Virus record (IMG/VR): IMGVR_UViG_3300046817_000553
Coordinates: 1 to 44,853 of that record
Reading direction: 5' to 3' (one strand)
Source: a virus
Length of the DNA: 44,853 nt
How positions within the stretch are numbered: position 1 is the first letter of the stretch; each line of letters begins with the position of its first letter. The notes under the pieces were generated by a model. That model searched no databases and was not told the DNA's origin. It saw only the letters and a list, made by a program, of their open reading frames with translations. This document shows, piece after piece, positions 6,664-14,788 of the stretch. The translations under genes were made by a program, and so were the position numbers.

Positions 6664-6725
6664 ATGCGTAAAAACTGACACTCATCGACCCGTGGCACGT
6701 CTGACCCGTCCGTCGCGAGTGTCAG
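6664..6725 (+). promoter_or_regulatory. leader with 4-codon uORF and 9-bp stem
   Basis: In the leader, GGAGGGGG precedes ATG-CGT-AAA-AAC-TGA (6664-6678), a four-codon reading frame (MRKN). Its stop codon falls on the left arm of a perfect 9-bp inverted repeat, CTGACACTC (6675-6683) with GAGTGTCAG (6717-6725). This could be a translation-coupled attenuator for the membrane-protein cassette. Apart from this and an AT-rich CTTTTAAAAG palindrome near 6613, I see nothing coding between 6579 and 6873. Confidence 0.35.
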
Positions 6726-6873
6726 CATGGTATAAAACTACTATTGGATCTGGCGCTGCCCGCCTGAGCGGTGAACTCAGACGAGCAGCTAACACAACAT
6801 GTGATTGGGCACATGCGGTGCTGGCAACAGTATAACGCATGCGCCTTCAGGTACGACACTTGGAGGTTTGCGC

Positions 6874-8031
6874 ATGAACACTCGTACCGGTTTCTTTGCA
6901 AAGATTCGTTCTCGACTCTTCGGTGAGCTTGATCCGATTGAGTCACAACTCAAAGAGATCAGCCGTCAAGGCGCTGGAATGGCGCGCGTAGCTCACCTAT
7001 GCGCTATCGTGATGATCTTCCTCTTCTCACTTGGTTCCCTTGTCGCGCTCGGCGGTGACGCCTTGAACAGCATCATCGCCGGGTGGAATCGTGGCCAGGT
7101 CGATGTCCCGTCCTCGATCAGCGTGGCGGTCTCGACCCTCTTCGTCGCGTGTATGGATGTGGGTATGGTCTATGCTGCCTCGGTGCTTCGGCGCTTAGCG
7201 GCGCGGCGGGCTGATCCCGCTGAGAAACGGTTATACACTGCGGTCATCGCTGGTGTCACCGTTCTCGAGGCTGCTACCTACGCCTACATGTCGGTACGGT
7301 ATGAGCACCCGGCAAATCTGGCGGTCCTGGCGCTCATCTTGGCCCGCGCGGCAACAGCTCCGCTGTTAAGTGTGTTTCTGGCGATGGCACGACCCATCCC
7401 GGTGTCCTCGCGTGACATTCTGTACCAGGCAGAACTCATCACGGGGACTGGCGTTTTACGACATGTCACGGTATTGGCCAACAATCCCGAGGCAAAGCTC
7501 GCCGACTTGCTCCTGATGTACCAGGCAGCTGGCTACAGCAGTGAGAGTGACCGCAAGCGTCTCTCCGATCTGATCCAGGTCGCGCAATCTGGGTCGTCTG
7601 AGAGCTCCGCTTCAGTCACAGTTTTCGAGACCGATCAGGGGCCGACGTTCCCAACCGGAGGCGGAACGCCAGTTCAAATCTCGGAAGCCCTGGATTCCGC
7701 AGAGGATCTAGGCAATGTGGTGGCGCTGGAGCGGAACTTGGAACGTTCCGTTGCGGTGCCCCTCCAACCAGCGGCAGAAGCTGTTGCTCCAAGCAAAAAG
7801 CGGCCATACCGGTCGTTCCCGACGCCTGCGGCGGAAGAGGCGGCTGGTTTCGCGGTGCTGGATGAGGCGGGCTGGACCGATGAGGGAAAGCCGGCCATGA
7901 GTAAAGCGGCATTCCGGCGCGTCATGAATATCAACAACGATGATGCACGCGCGCTCTACTCCCGGTGGTATTACTCGCGGAAGCCACACCAGAATGTGAC
8001 GCCTGGGGTTGAACAGGACGTCGCCCAATAG
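6874..8031 (+). CDS. multi-pass membrane protein with cytoplasmic C-terminal region
   Basis: 385 residues, family not recognised. About four transmembrane helices lie near residues 38-60, 85-107, 122-142 and 150-172, separated by short basic loops (LRRLAARRADPAEKR). A roughly 200-residue soluble C-terminal part has a low-complexity middle and ends in a helical segment (SKAAFRRVMNINNDDARALY) that could bind nucleic acid or protein. The ATG at 6874 has TGGAGG 7 nt upstream; the longer frame starting at 6805 lacks an SD. As first gene of the cassette behind a strong own promoter, it may be expressed in the prophage state. Confidence 0.7.
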   Translation: MNTRTGFFAKIRSRLFGELDPIESQLKEISRQGAGMARVAHLCAIVMIFLFSLGSLVALGGDALNSIIAGWNRGQVDVPSSISVAVSTLFVACMDVGMVYAASVLRRLAARRADPAEKRLYTAVIAGVTVLEAATYAYMSVRYEHPANLAVLALILARAATAPLLSVFLAMARPIPVSSRDILYQAELITGTGVLRHVTVLANNPEAKLADLLLMYQAAGYSSESDRKRLSDLIQVAQSGSSESSASVTVFETDQGPTFPTGGGTPVQISEALDSAEDLGNVVALERNLERSVAVPLQPAAEAVAPSKKRPYRSFPTPAAEEAAGFAVLDEAGWTDEGKPAMSKAAFRRVMNINNDDARALYSRWYYSRKPHQNVTPGVEQDVAQ

Positions 8032-8107
8032 ATAGTAGACTGTGTTGACAGTTCGCGCCGGACGTGTCGGACCTGCTACGGGTCATTTTATGCGCTGGAG
8101 GGGAAGC

Positions 8108-8338
8108 ATGTTTCAGATCAAGATTGCGCCTGCACATAATCTAGGTGTGATGTTTGGCACGGAGTTCGAGATAAGTCACTTCGAACTATCATCCACAGGA
8201 GACCCGCAAGACACACGTGTAAATCTCACCATAACTATCCCTGTCGTTAGTTTCGCGCAGATGCTGGATCAGAATACTAATATGGCAGATAGAACGGACT
8301 GCTTGGCTTTCTCAATAGTCGAGTTGTCCGATGATTGA
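8108..8338 (+). CDS. hypothetical protein, 76 aa
   Basis: 76-residue, beta-rich looking acidic protein (FQIKIAPAHN, VNLTITIPVVSF) of unknown function. GGAGGGGAAG immediately precedes the ATG at 8108, which is preferred to the longer frame from 8042. It is the second gene of the plus-strand cassette, between two membrane proteins. Confidence 0.6.
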   Translation: MFQIKIAPAHNLGVMFGTEFEISHFELSSTGDPQDTRVNLTITIPVVSFAQMLDQNTNMADRTDCLAFSIVELSDD

Positions 8339-8394
8339 CATAACGCCAAAATAAATTAGTACTATTTCGTCATAGACGACAAGCGAGGTTGACC

Positions 8395-8673
8395 ATGATT
8401 GTGAGTGAGGTGTTGCCTTGGCGGGAAGGGCGCTATATCATTCGCGCCTATGTTCCCAATGGCACCGACCACATCTACTCGGAGTTCCTGTTCAGGATAC
8501 CACCTGTCGAGTATGCACCGAGATCGGGTGACACGCTCGACTTTGAGAATCACGATGAGGATAGGCGCGTGCGGTTCAATCTTGGTCCGTGGATAAAGAT
8601 CACCGTCAATGACTATTCTGTGGCCTCGGGTACGTGTGTGGGAATGCCATTGACCGAAGCATTCAGATCATGA
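8395..8673 (+). CDS. hypothetical protein, 92 aa
   Basis: 92-residue protein, likely beta-sheet (REGRYIIRAYVPNG, VRFNLGPWIKITVNDY), soluble, function unknown. The ATG at 8395 has GAGG 7 nt upstream; a TTG two codons earlier is less likely. Its stop overlaps the start of the mannosyltransferase gene by 4 nt (ATGA), so the two are translationally coupled and may act together. Confidence 0.6.
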   Translation: MIVSEVLPWREGRYIIRAYVPNGTDHIYSEFLFRIPPVEYAPRSGDTLDFENHDEDRRVRFNLGPWIKITVNDYSVASGTCVGMPLTEAFRS

Positions 8674-9821
8674 AAGCCGTTCTCACCACCTGGGCAGGCT
8701 ATCTCAGCGCAGCAGCCATCGCAACGTACTTCGCGGTGCTGTTGCCGCTGCGTCCACATCCTGCTCAGGGCATGACCGTAGGGAAGCTGCTGGATCACTG
8801 GAACCGGTGGGATGCGTATGTGTTCTATCTGCCCATTGTGAAGCACGGGTACACGAAGCCAATTGACGCGACCTTCTTCCCCGGCTATCCAGCAATCGTC
8901 CACGTTCTGTGGACACTTACCGGCAAGCAGCATCTCGTCGCCGATGCTCTTGCCATCAGCGCACTCGGTCTGCTGCTAGCGCTCTTTGGACTCGCCGCTC
9001 TGGCACGACAATTGAACATTCCAACGCCACTGGTGTTGCTGTTGACCCTGACAGCCTCACCGGTGGCGTTCTTTTTGGTGGCGCCATACCCTACGAGCTT
9101 GCTGCTGGCCATCTTGGTCTGGTCGCTGTATTTCGCCAGGCGCACCACGTGGACATATCACTGGTATGCTGCTGCTGGACTCGCACTCCTGGCACCGTTG
9201 GTTCACCTGACTGGGCTGGCACTCTGGCCGGCGCTGGTGGTGGAGTTCATCGTGCAGCATCGAGGGAAGATGCGCGAGCTGCTGACGATCCTCCAGGGCG
9301 CTGTCGTGCTCTTCTCCGCTCCAGTGGGACTCGGCATCTGGTGTGCGTACACGTCTGTCCGCTACCATGATCCGCTGGCGTGGCTGCACCAGGAGCAGGT
9401 GTTCGGGCATATCCACGTGTGGCCGTGGCAGACCATCTGGCTACTCTGGCAAGACTGGCAACACTACCCGAGCTTCAGCTACGGGCAGGCACGCCTGCTC
9501 ATCGACGCGCTGCCACTCATGCTCTCGGCACTCCTGTTCGCCTGGGCGATCTCCTCGAGGAGCCTGCCGGCGTCGTTCTACGTGCTGTGGGCGCTGCTAC
9601 TCTATGCCACCATCGCATCACCGGTGGTGGGTATGCAGATCGACGACGCGATTCTCTCCGCTGGTCGCTACCTGCTACCCGCCGTTCCCGCGACGCTGTT
9701 TCTCGCCATGAAAGCCAAGGAGCCCCGCTATCAGACGGGACTGTTGTTGTGTGTCGCCCTGTGTAGTGTGCTGCAGGTGGTGTGCCTCGGCATCTACCTC
9801 AACGGCGGCTGGATAGTATGA
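8670..9821 (+). CDS. PIG-V-like GT-C mannosyltransferase (membrane glycosyltransferase)
   Basis: 383 residues with about eight or more transmembrane segments. RWDAYVFYLPIVKHGY (46-61) and FFPGYP (69-74) match the conserved luminal region of PIG-V-like GT-C mannosyltransferases, where the Trp-Asp pair includes the presumed catalytic Asp. Such enzymes transfer a sugar from a polyprenyl-phosphate donor to an acceptor at the membrane's outer face. In a virus this suggests alteration of the host's surface glycans: lysogenic conversion, receptor masking or superinfection exclusion. It is last in the plus-strand cassette, coupled to the preceding gene by ATGA. Confidence 0.8.
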   Translation: MKAVLTTWAGYLSAAAIATYFAVLLPLRPHPAQGMTVGKLLDHWNRWDAYVFYLPIVKHGYTKPIDATFFPGYPAIVHVLWTLTGKQHLVADALAISALGLLLALFGLAALARQLNIPTPLVLLLTLTASPVAFFLVAPYPTSLLLAILVWSLYFARRTTWTYHWYAAAGLALLAPLVHLTGLALWPALVVEFIVQHRGKMRELLTILQGAVVLFSAPVGLGIWCAYTSVRYHDPLAWLHQEQVFGHIHVWPWQTIWLLWQDWQHYPSFSYGQARLLIDALPLMLSALLFAWAISSRSLPASFYVLWALLLYATIASPVVGMQIDDAILSAGRYLLPAVPATLFLAMKAKEPRYQTGLLLCVALCSVLQVVCLGIYLNGGWIV

Positions 9822-9882
9822 TTATGTGAACATCGCACTGAGAGCCAAATCTGACTGATGAGCTTAGGTGCTTTCAGACAGA

Positions 9883-10209
9883 CTATGAGGGTGATTTGAC
9901 CTCATTCAACCCTGTCTTCTGACTGATAACCGTCCCGACGTCACCAGCAATGGTCGCTCCAACGGTGTCACCCTGGCTCGTGAAGTACTTCTGGACCGTT
10001 GAGGCAAGTGTGAGACCCAACGTCCCAGCCCCTACCGTGATAACGGTGTGCCAGTTGATTGTCTGCTGCTCCACCAGTGGGAGGACTGCTACTACGGCAG
10101 TCAGCAGAATACTCCAGATAACTCCCTGCAGGAACTTGAGGAAGGAGCGCTCACCCGGCGTGAGCGGAAGTTGCAGACGCGCTCGAGTAAACATAGACGT
10201 CTTGACCAT
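9883..10209 (-). CDS. putative holin
   Basis: 108 residues with two transmembrane helices (about 28-48 and 55-78; WSILLTAVVAVLPLV and VITVGAGTLGLTLASTV), a charged N-terminus and a short hydrophilic C-terminus. The size and topology suit a holin, and it directly follows the peptidase gene at 10222, making a lysis pair at the end of the late operon. AGGAG lies 9 nt before the ATG at 10209; the ATG at 10215 is an alternative with very short spacing. Holins share little sequence, so the call rests on topology and place. Confidence 0.65.
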   Translation of the reverse strand: MVKTSMFTRARLQLPLTPGERSFLKFLQGVIWSILLTAVVAVLPLVEQQTINWHTVITVGAGTLGLTLASTVQKYFTSQGDTVGATIAGDVGTVISQKTGLNEVKSPS

Positions 10210-10221
10210 GATCATTGTCTC

Positions 10222-11214
10222 CTAGATGGCCTTGATGGCCGCTACAAGGTTGAGTGCTGCTTGCACCTCTGGTGACACAGGTGCCGGTGCTGGTGGCGTG
10301 CTGGCAGCCTTCTGCGCGGCTTCATAGAGGCCGTAGAGCTTCATCCACTCCTGGGCGAGTCCAGCACCAGCGAACCGCTTGAACTCAGCGCTAGGCGGAT
10401 CGGCCACAAAGAGCGTCCCATTCGAGAGACCGAGGAAAGCGGTATTGTTTGGGAGCGCTACGCTGTTTGAGAGGCCGTCGACGCCGAGATCGCCGTTGGC
10501 CTTCATCGCTGCTAGAAAGCCAGGCGTACAGACGTGCCCTTCTGCGTCTTTCCCGCTCCCATCTGTTTCGGTGCTCCATGCCATTGCTAGTGACCTCCCT
10601 ACGAACGCAACGCCCGCGCACGGGCGTGCAGCGGCGGCGACCGCATCAGGATAGAATTGCAGCACGTTGGCCGCGTTGAAATTGTTGGCGTTATTGTTGC
10701 CACCGGCGAAGTTATCACCATCAGCATCCCACCACCCAGGCGGCAAGATCTTCGTGGTCAGCTTCGAGGCGCCCCCGGTGTTACGCCCCAGGAAGCCGGT
10801 GAAGTGGTACTGGAGATTCACCGCGTTCTCGCCCTGGCCAGAGATGACATCGACGAGTGCCTGACCATTGGCGAACTCGAGGACGAAGGGATTGCCGTGA
10901 GTGATCTGCGTGAGTGCCCACGGCTCCCAGTCGGTCCAGGGCTCCGCATACTGCCGGAAGGCGGCGACCTTCAGCCCGAGCTTGATGCCAGTGGACTGCA
11001 CGCCACCGATCGTCATCGCACCGCTCGCATCACACCAGCCATTCGCTCGAGCGAGTTGATAGACTTGCGCGGTGCTGAAGGTCTTATCGAGTACGCTGGT
11101 GGCACAGGCGGCGAGCGCTTGCAGGCCACAGGCACCCATCACGCGACCGACTCCTGGCACCAGCGCGAACTCGGTTTGCCGGTAGAGCGGAGCGGCGCAC
11201 AGGATCTCGCTCAT
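10222..11214 (-). CDS. C39-like cysteine peptidase, putative endolysin
   Basis: 330 residues. The order Cys in GACGLQALA (about residue 29), His in LQYHFTGFLG (about 137), then an acidic GWWDADGDN resembles papain/C39-fold peptidases used as peptidoglycan hydrolases by some phages. The C-terminal third includes a Pro/Ala-rich linker (STPPAPAPVSP) and helical ends. No signal peptide is visible, so export would depend on the neighbouring holin. It is at the usual lysis position after the tail genes. It may instead be a virion-associated hydrolase. Confidence 0.65.
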   Translation of the reverse strand: MSEILCAAPLYRQTEFALVPGVGRVMGACGLQALAACATSVLDKTFSTAQVYQLARANGWCDASGAMTIGGVQSTGIKLGLKVAAFRQYAEPWTDWEPWALTQITHGNPFVLEFANGQALVDVISGQGENAVNLQYHFTGFLGRNTGGASKLTTKILPPGWWDADGDNFAGGNNNANNFNAANVLQFYPDAVAAAARPCAGVAFVGRSLAMAWSTETDGSGKDAEGHVCTPGFLAAMKANGDLGVDGLSNSVALPNNTAFLGLSNGTLFVADPPSAEFKRFAGAGLAQEWMKLYGLYEAAQKAASTPPAPAPVSPEVQAALNLVAAIKAI

Positions 11215-11220
11215 TGTCCG

Positions 11221-11430
11221 CTACTCCTCGTTCCGGATTGGCTGCTGCACCACCACCTCGAAGCTGCCGTTCGCGTGCTGGATCAACTCGCTGCTGGCCG
11301 GCTCTGGCGCTGGCTCCGCTTCCTCTACCGGCTCCGCTACTGGTTCGGGTACAGGCTCCAGCGCGGCGTCAGCCTCGGTCACTGCTGTCTCTTCCTCGGG
11401 TGTTAGTTGGGTCTCTTCTTCGTTAGGCAT
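11221..11430 (-). CDS. acidic Glu/Pro-rich protein
   Basis: 69 residues with a Glu-Pro repeat in the middle (EPVPEPVAEPVEEAEPAPEP), likely disordered. It overlaps the end of the preceding membrane-protein gene by 8 nt and ends 7 nt before the peptidase gene. The ATG at 11430 is used; a GTG four codons upstream is possible. Function unknown; a flexible structural or regulatory role next to lysis genes is a guess. Confidence 0.5.
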   Translation of the reverse strand: MPNEEETQLTPEEETAVTEADAALEPVPEPVAEPVEEAEPAPEPASSELIQHANGSFEVVVQQPIRNEE

Positions 11431-12004
11431 GATTAGTTGCACTCACTTTCTTTGCTGTGGGTTTGCGTGTCGTAGTTGCCAGGGTTGGTAGGACTGCTGG
11501 GGAGGTTGTGACGGGGGGCGCTGGGATTGCTGGGGAGGTCATCAACTGCTCGAGCATCCTGGCTATGCGGAGGATTTCCCTATCCTGCTTATCGAGGTGT
11601 TCGGCCATCTGTTCGGCGTCATGCAGCGTATTCATCGTAGCATGAAACGACTCGTCAGCCTGGATCTCCCCATGTCGCCCTTGGACACCCTGGCCAACCA
11701 TGATGATCGGCAGCAACACCAGTTGCAGGAAGTAGCTGGAGACGGAGCCAAAGATGGCCGCCAGCACGAGCTGCTGGGTCAGTACAAAGACGATCGAGCC
11801 GACACCGATCCCCGCGAAGACATAGGCACAGACCATCGAGCCGACATGCTGGGAGACATAGACGGCGATCTCGTCATTCAGTCCTAGCCGCTCGGCTCGA
11901 TGCACGTGGTTCGCGTTCCGTACGACGTGTGGCCGTGGAGCATGCACATGCAGCGTCGTCGGCAGAGGCGCCTCTAGGGGCGCTGTGGTGCGTTTGGTGG
12001 GCAT
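11423..12004 (-). CDS. two-TM membrane protein (DUF1003-like pattern)
   Basis: 193 residues. A soluble His-rich N-terminus is followed by two close transmembrane helices around 55-105 (VCAYVFAGIGVGSIVFVL and SYFLQLVLLPIIMVGQ) and a conserved-looking stretch to LHDAEQMAEHLDKQDREIL with heptads. The order hydrophobic hairpin, LPIIMVGQ, charged helix recalls DUF1003-type membrane proteins, but this is from memory of the pattern. The C-terminus is Thr/Pro/Ala-rich and basic. It lies in a run of membrane proteins before the lysis genes. Confidence 0.55.
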   Translation of the reverse strand: MPTKRTTAPLEAPLPTTLHVHAPRPHVVRNANHVHRAERLGLNDEIAVYVSQHVGSMVCAYVFAGIGVGSIVFVLTQQLVLAAIFGSVSSYFLQLVLLPIIMVGQGVQGRHGEIQADESFHATMNTLHDAEQMAEHLDKQDREILRIARMLEQLMTSPAIPAPPVTTSPAVLPTLATTTRKPTAKKVSATNHA

Positions 12005-12011
12005 ACAGGAA

Positions 12012-12335
12012 CTACCTTTCTGCTGTCGTTATTTTTGCCGCCGCCGCTTTACTGGTGCTGCTACGCGCACGCCTCGGGGTGCTTCGCTCGGCGGCACGCG
12101 CTTCGAGTTCGGCCACCCGGATACGCAGTTGCTCGTTCTCCCGGCGCAGTTGGTCTATCTGGTCCATCGCTTGCCGCAGAATCACCGCGAAGCCGTTCAG
12201 CCCTGGACGCCTCCCGTCGTTCCCATGCGGGCTACTCACCAGGGGCTGCAGACGTTTCCGTACCTGTTGATAGGCGCCAAGGCCCCCGGCCGCAAGCGAC
12301 ACGACCGCGACGGCGAGTTGGAGCCACGTGTTCAT
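12012..12335 (-). CDS. single-TM coiled-coil protein
   Basis: 107 residues: an N-terminal transmembrane helix (LQLAVAVVSLAAGGLGAY), a coiled coil around 50-85 (DQIDQLRRENEQLRIRVAELEAR) and a basic Lys/Arg/Ala tail. This is the layout of spanin- or Rz-like proteins, but the tail is not lipidated and the host envelope is unknown. It starts within the ATGA overlap with the preceding four-TM gene. Confidence 0.6.
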   Translation of the reverse strand: MNTWLQLAVAVVSLAAGGLGAYQQVRKRLQPLVSSPHGNDGRRPGLNGFAVILRQAMDQIDQLRRENEQLRIRVAELEARAAERSTPRRARSSTSKAAAAKITTAER

Positions 12336-12931
12336 TTGTCTGGCTCCGTGCTTCTGGCGGTGTCTTGGACCACCTGGGTAAACTGCCTAACCAACTGCTG
12401 CTCTGCTACCGCCGCCGCGACTTCCTGTGGCGTCGCCAACGTCTCTGGGAGCGGCACCAGGCGGTTCCCAATGAAGAGAAAATGGACCACCACTAGCCAG
12501 AGCCAGAGCACCGCACCGGCATAGGTGCCCGCCTCCCGTGCCAGGAGTAGCGTCACGACTGCCCACGCACAGGCCCACATCGCGGTCCCAACGGTCGTGA
12601 AGACCCACACCGCCCAGCGGTCGGTGAAGATCGCGGCGATCTGGGAGACGCACACGATGAGGACCGAGAGACCCCAGAGTAGATGTGGCAGCCGACCATC
12701 GACGATCGCGATACCCGTGACACCAACATGCACTTGCTGCATCGGCAGCAGGAACGCCAGCGCGGCGACCCCGTAGAGTACAGTGTTGTCTATGAGGTAG
12801 ATTCTCGTGGCGGTGCTCATCTTCGGCATATGCACGCCCCCGACCGCAGGCACCCAGAGCGCCCGCACGGCGAGTCGTAGATAGTCCCATGCCGCCCGTG
12901 CGCCATGACGTTCAGGTTCCTGAACGGGCAT
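12332..12931 (-). CDS. four-TM membrane protein
   Basis: 199 residues, function unknown. About four transmembrane helices lie near 45-65, 84-104, 107-130 and 135-155 (VLYGVAALAFLLP, LWGLSVLIVCVSQIAAI, WACAWAVVTLLLA, AVLWLWLVVVHFLFI), with a helical C-terminal tail. It begins in a TGATG overlap with the upstream tail gene, so its expression is tied to the late tail operon. A holin or an adsorption- or exclusion-linked role is possible. Confidence 0.6.
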   Translation of the reverse strand: MPVQEPERHGARAAWDYLRLAVRALWVPAVGGVHMPKMSTATRIYLIDNTVLYGVAALAFLLPMQQVHVGVTGIAIVDGRLPHLLWGLSVLIVCVSQIAAIFTDRWAVWVFTTVGTAMWACAWAVVTLLLAREAGTYAGAVLWLWLVVVHFLFIGNRLVPLPETLATPQEVAAAVAEQQLVRQFTQVVQDTARSTEPDK

Positions 12932-14784
12932 CAGTTCACCCCCTTCCCGCTGTTTAATGCTTGCTGGAGCGTCTGCTGGACATGCTTGTGTGTCTGCAGC
13001 GCGCGTATCCGTTTGACCATCGTCGCCCGGTGCGCGGAGTTGCGCTCATGCTCGATCTCGTCCGCCTCTGGCAACTCCGTGTTCAGGCACTCGATCATCC
13101 CACAGGTCGGACAGTCGATCGAGAGACTGTAGTCTTCTGGCCGAACCTCTGGACGCGGCTGGGCGATGCGGAGATGCTCGGCGATCGCAAGACCGCGTCT
13201 GGTGGTATCGCAGCCATCGCAGTGGTGATCGAACGTGCCCGCCTCCAGGTCCACTGCCAGCAGCGTATTGCCGACCGTGAGGTAGTGCCTCGTGACCTCG
13301 GTCGTGCCGATTGCCGGCGCCGTCCAGCCGAAGAAGAAGCCGGCGGTGCCGAGGCTGGAGGCGGCGACACTGTTGGCATTCGTCGTCACCCCACTGGTGA
13401 GCGTGATGCTGGTCGGCGCGGAGGCGAGCATCATACGGTAGTTGAAGAATTGGCCGAAGCTGGCGCCAGCACTCGCGCAGTACGCCTGGAACCCGCAGTT
13501 GCCGAATTCGGGACTTCCTAGCGCCTGGACCGGCGCCGTAGTTGAGCCATTCATCGTCTTCTGGTAGGCTTTCGCCTCCAAGCGGGCAATCCTCGTCTGG
13601 GCGTAGTCATACCAGTTATCGCACTGCAGGGTCAGGCTCTGATTGCCGGAACTGTCCTCCGCATACTCGGTGTTCAGGATGTAAAACAGGTTCGTGCCGG
13701 CGGTGGGTAGTGTGGCAATCGCCTGCTGACGTTGGGCCAACTCAGGCACATCGATGCAGTTATCCGCCTGCGGCGCCCAGAGCGGGATGCTCGCCCCACT
13801 GGCATTCCGGACGTTCCGGAGCACCATCTGTGTCTTGTTGGTGACGTTCTGCATGATGCCTAACTGCGTCGCCTCGATCGACGAGGCCTGCGTCGCACCA
13901 ATCGTCGACGTGCCGCTGAAGTCTTGTAAATACTTCCGGTAACGGAAGGGTGCGTTGCCTTGCGTCAGTGTGGCTGTGAGCCGAGAGTCTGTCGAGGTCA
14001 CCGAGCCATAGTTGTTGTTGTTCGTGGCGTCGGTGTAGTAGATTTGCATCGAGTTATAGGCTCGGTCTGCCGCCGGTGTAATGCGCCAACTGAACACGTC
14101 GTGGCTGCTGATGTATGCCTGATAATTGACCACGGTGGAGTTCCGCAGGTGGATGAAGATCTGCCCAAGCGGGAACCCGGTCCCGTCCACCTGCGTCGCA
14201 TGCCCCCACACGCCCCACTGGTAGTCGCCGCTCTCCAAGCAGAGGTCATTGAAGATGTCCTCCATGCTGTACCCCATATAACTCACCGTGAGCGAAGCAG
14301 CGGGGTTATCGGGGAAGACCTGTGATTGGTCGGTCGAGAGTGGCATCCAGGCGTTGCGGTGGTTGGCGATCATCTCCGCCACCGCGATCTGCTGCGCGGT
14401 CTGGGTGACGTAGTTGATGTTACGGGGGTCGTCCCGCAGGCAGTTGCCGACACCAAGTGCTTGCAGATTCCAGTATTCGCCGTTCGCGTCACCCGAGAGC
14501 TCTGGCTGCGTGAGCTCGCCCAAGAACACGGCGGTAGACTGACCATTCGGTGAGAACGCGACAGGCGCGATGACGGCCACCCGCGAGAACAGGGCCAGCT
14601 CTGGACGTGGTATCCGTGAGGAGACGGCATTCAGCTTGCAGGTGAGCTGCCCGAAGCCGCCTGGCGCCACCGTGGTGAACTTCAGCGACTCCACGAACTT
14701 GCTGTAATCCACCACCGCCGATTGATAGTATCCCTGCCCCGGCGCCGTATAGCACCAGACGGATAAGCCGCTTTTCAGTGCCAT
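12931..14784 (-). CDS. baseplate / tail-associated protein with C-terminal zinc knuckles
   Basis: 617 residues. It follows the large distal tail gene and precedes lysis, where phages encode the baseplate hub or tail-associated (Tal-like) protein. The N-terminal part is beta-rich (KFTTVAPGGFGQLTCKL, VFLGELTQPELSG), typical of hub domains. The last 100 residues differ: two Cys pairs (HHCDGC, about 522/525; DCPTCGMIEC, about 558/561), then a basic helix, probably a zinc-bound module. GAGGTGA 7 nt upstream of the ATG at 14784 sets the start. Enzymatic activity is not evident. Confidence 0.65.
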   Translation of the reverse strand: MALKSGLSVWCYTAPGQGYYQSAVVDYSKFVESLKFTTVAPGGFGQLTCKLNAVSSRIPRPELALFSRVAVIAPVAFSPNGQSTAVFLGELTQPELSGDANGEYWNLQALGVGNCLRDDPRNINYVTQTAQQIAVAEMIANHRNAWMPLSTDQSQVFPDNPAASLTVSYMGYSMEDIFNDLCLESGDYQWGVWGHATQVDGTGFPLGQIFIHLRNSTVVNYQAYISSHDVFSWRITPAADRAYNSMQIYYTDATNNNNYGSVTSTDSRLTATLTQGNAPFRYRKYLQDFSGTSTIGATQASSIEATQLGIMQNVTNKTQMVLRNVRNASGASIPLWAPQADNCIDVPELAQRQQAIATLPTAGTNLFYILNTEYAEDSSGNQSLTLQCDNWYDYAQTRIARLEAKAYQKTMNGSTTAPVQALGSPEFGNCGFQAYCASAGASFGQFFNYRMMLASAPTSITLTSGVTTNANSVAASSLGTAGFFFGWTAPAIGTTEVTRHYLTVGNTLLAVDLEAGTFDHHCDGCDTTRRGLAIAEHLRIAQPRPEVRPEDYSLSIDCPTCGMIECLNTELPEADEIEHERNSAHRATMVKRIRALQTHKHVQQTLQQALNSGKGVN

Positions 14785-14788
14785 CAAA

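Noticed and set aside
9822-9882. Intrinsic terminator between the convergent mannosyltransferase and holin genes
   Set aside because: No stem followed by a T-run was found in the 61-bp gap.
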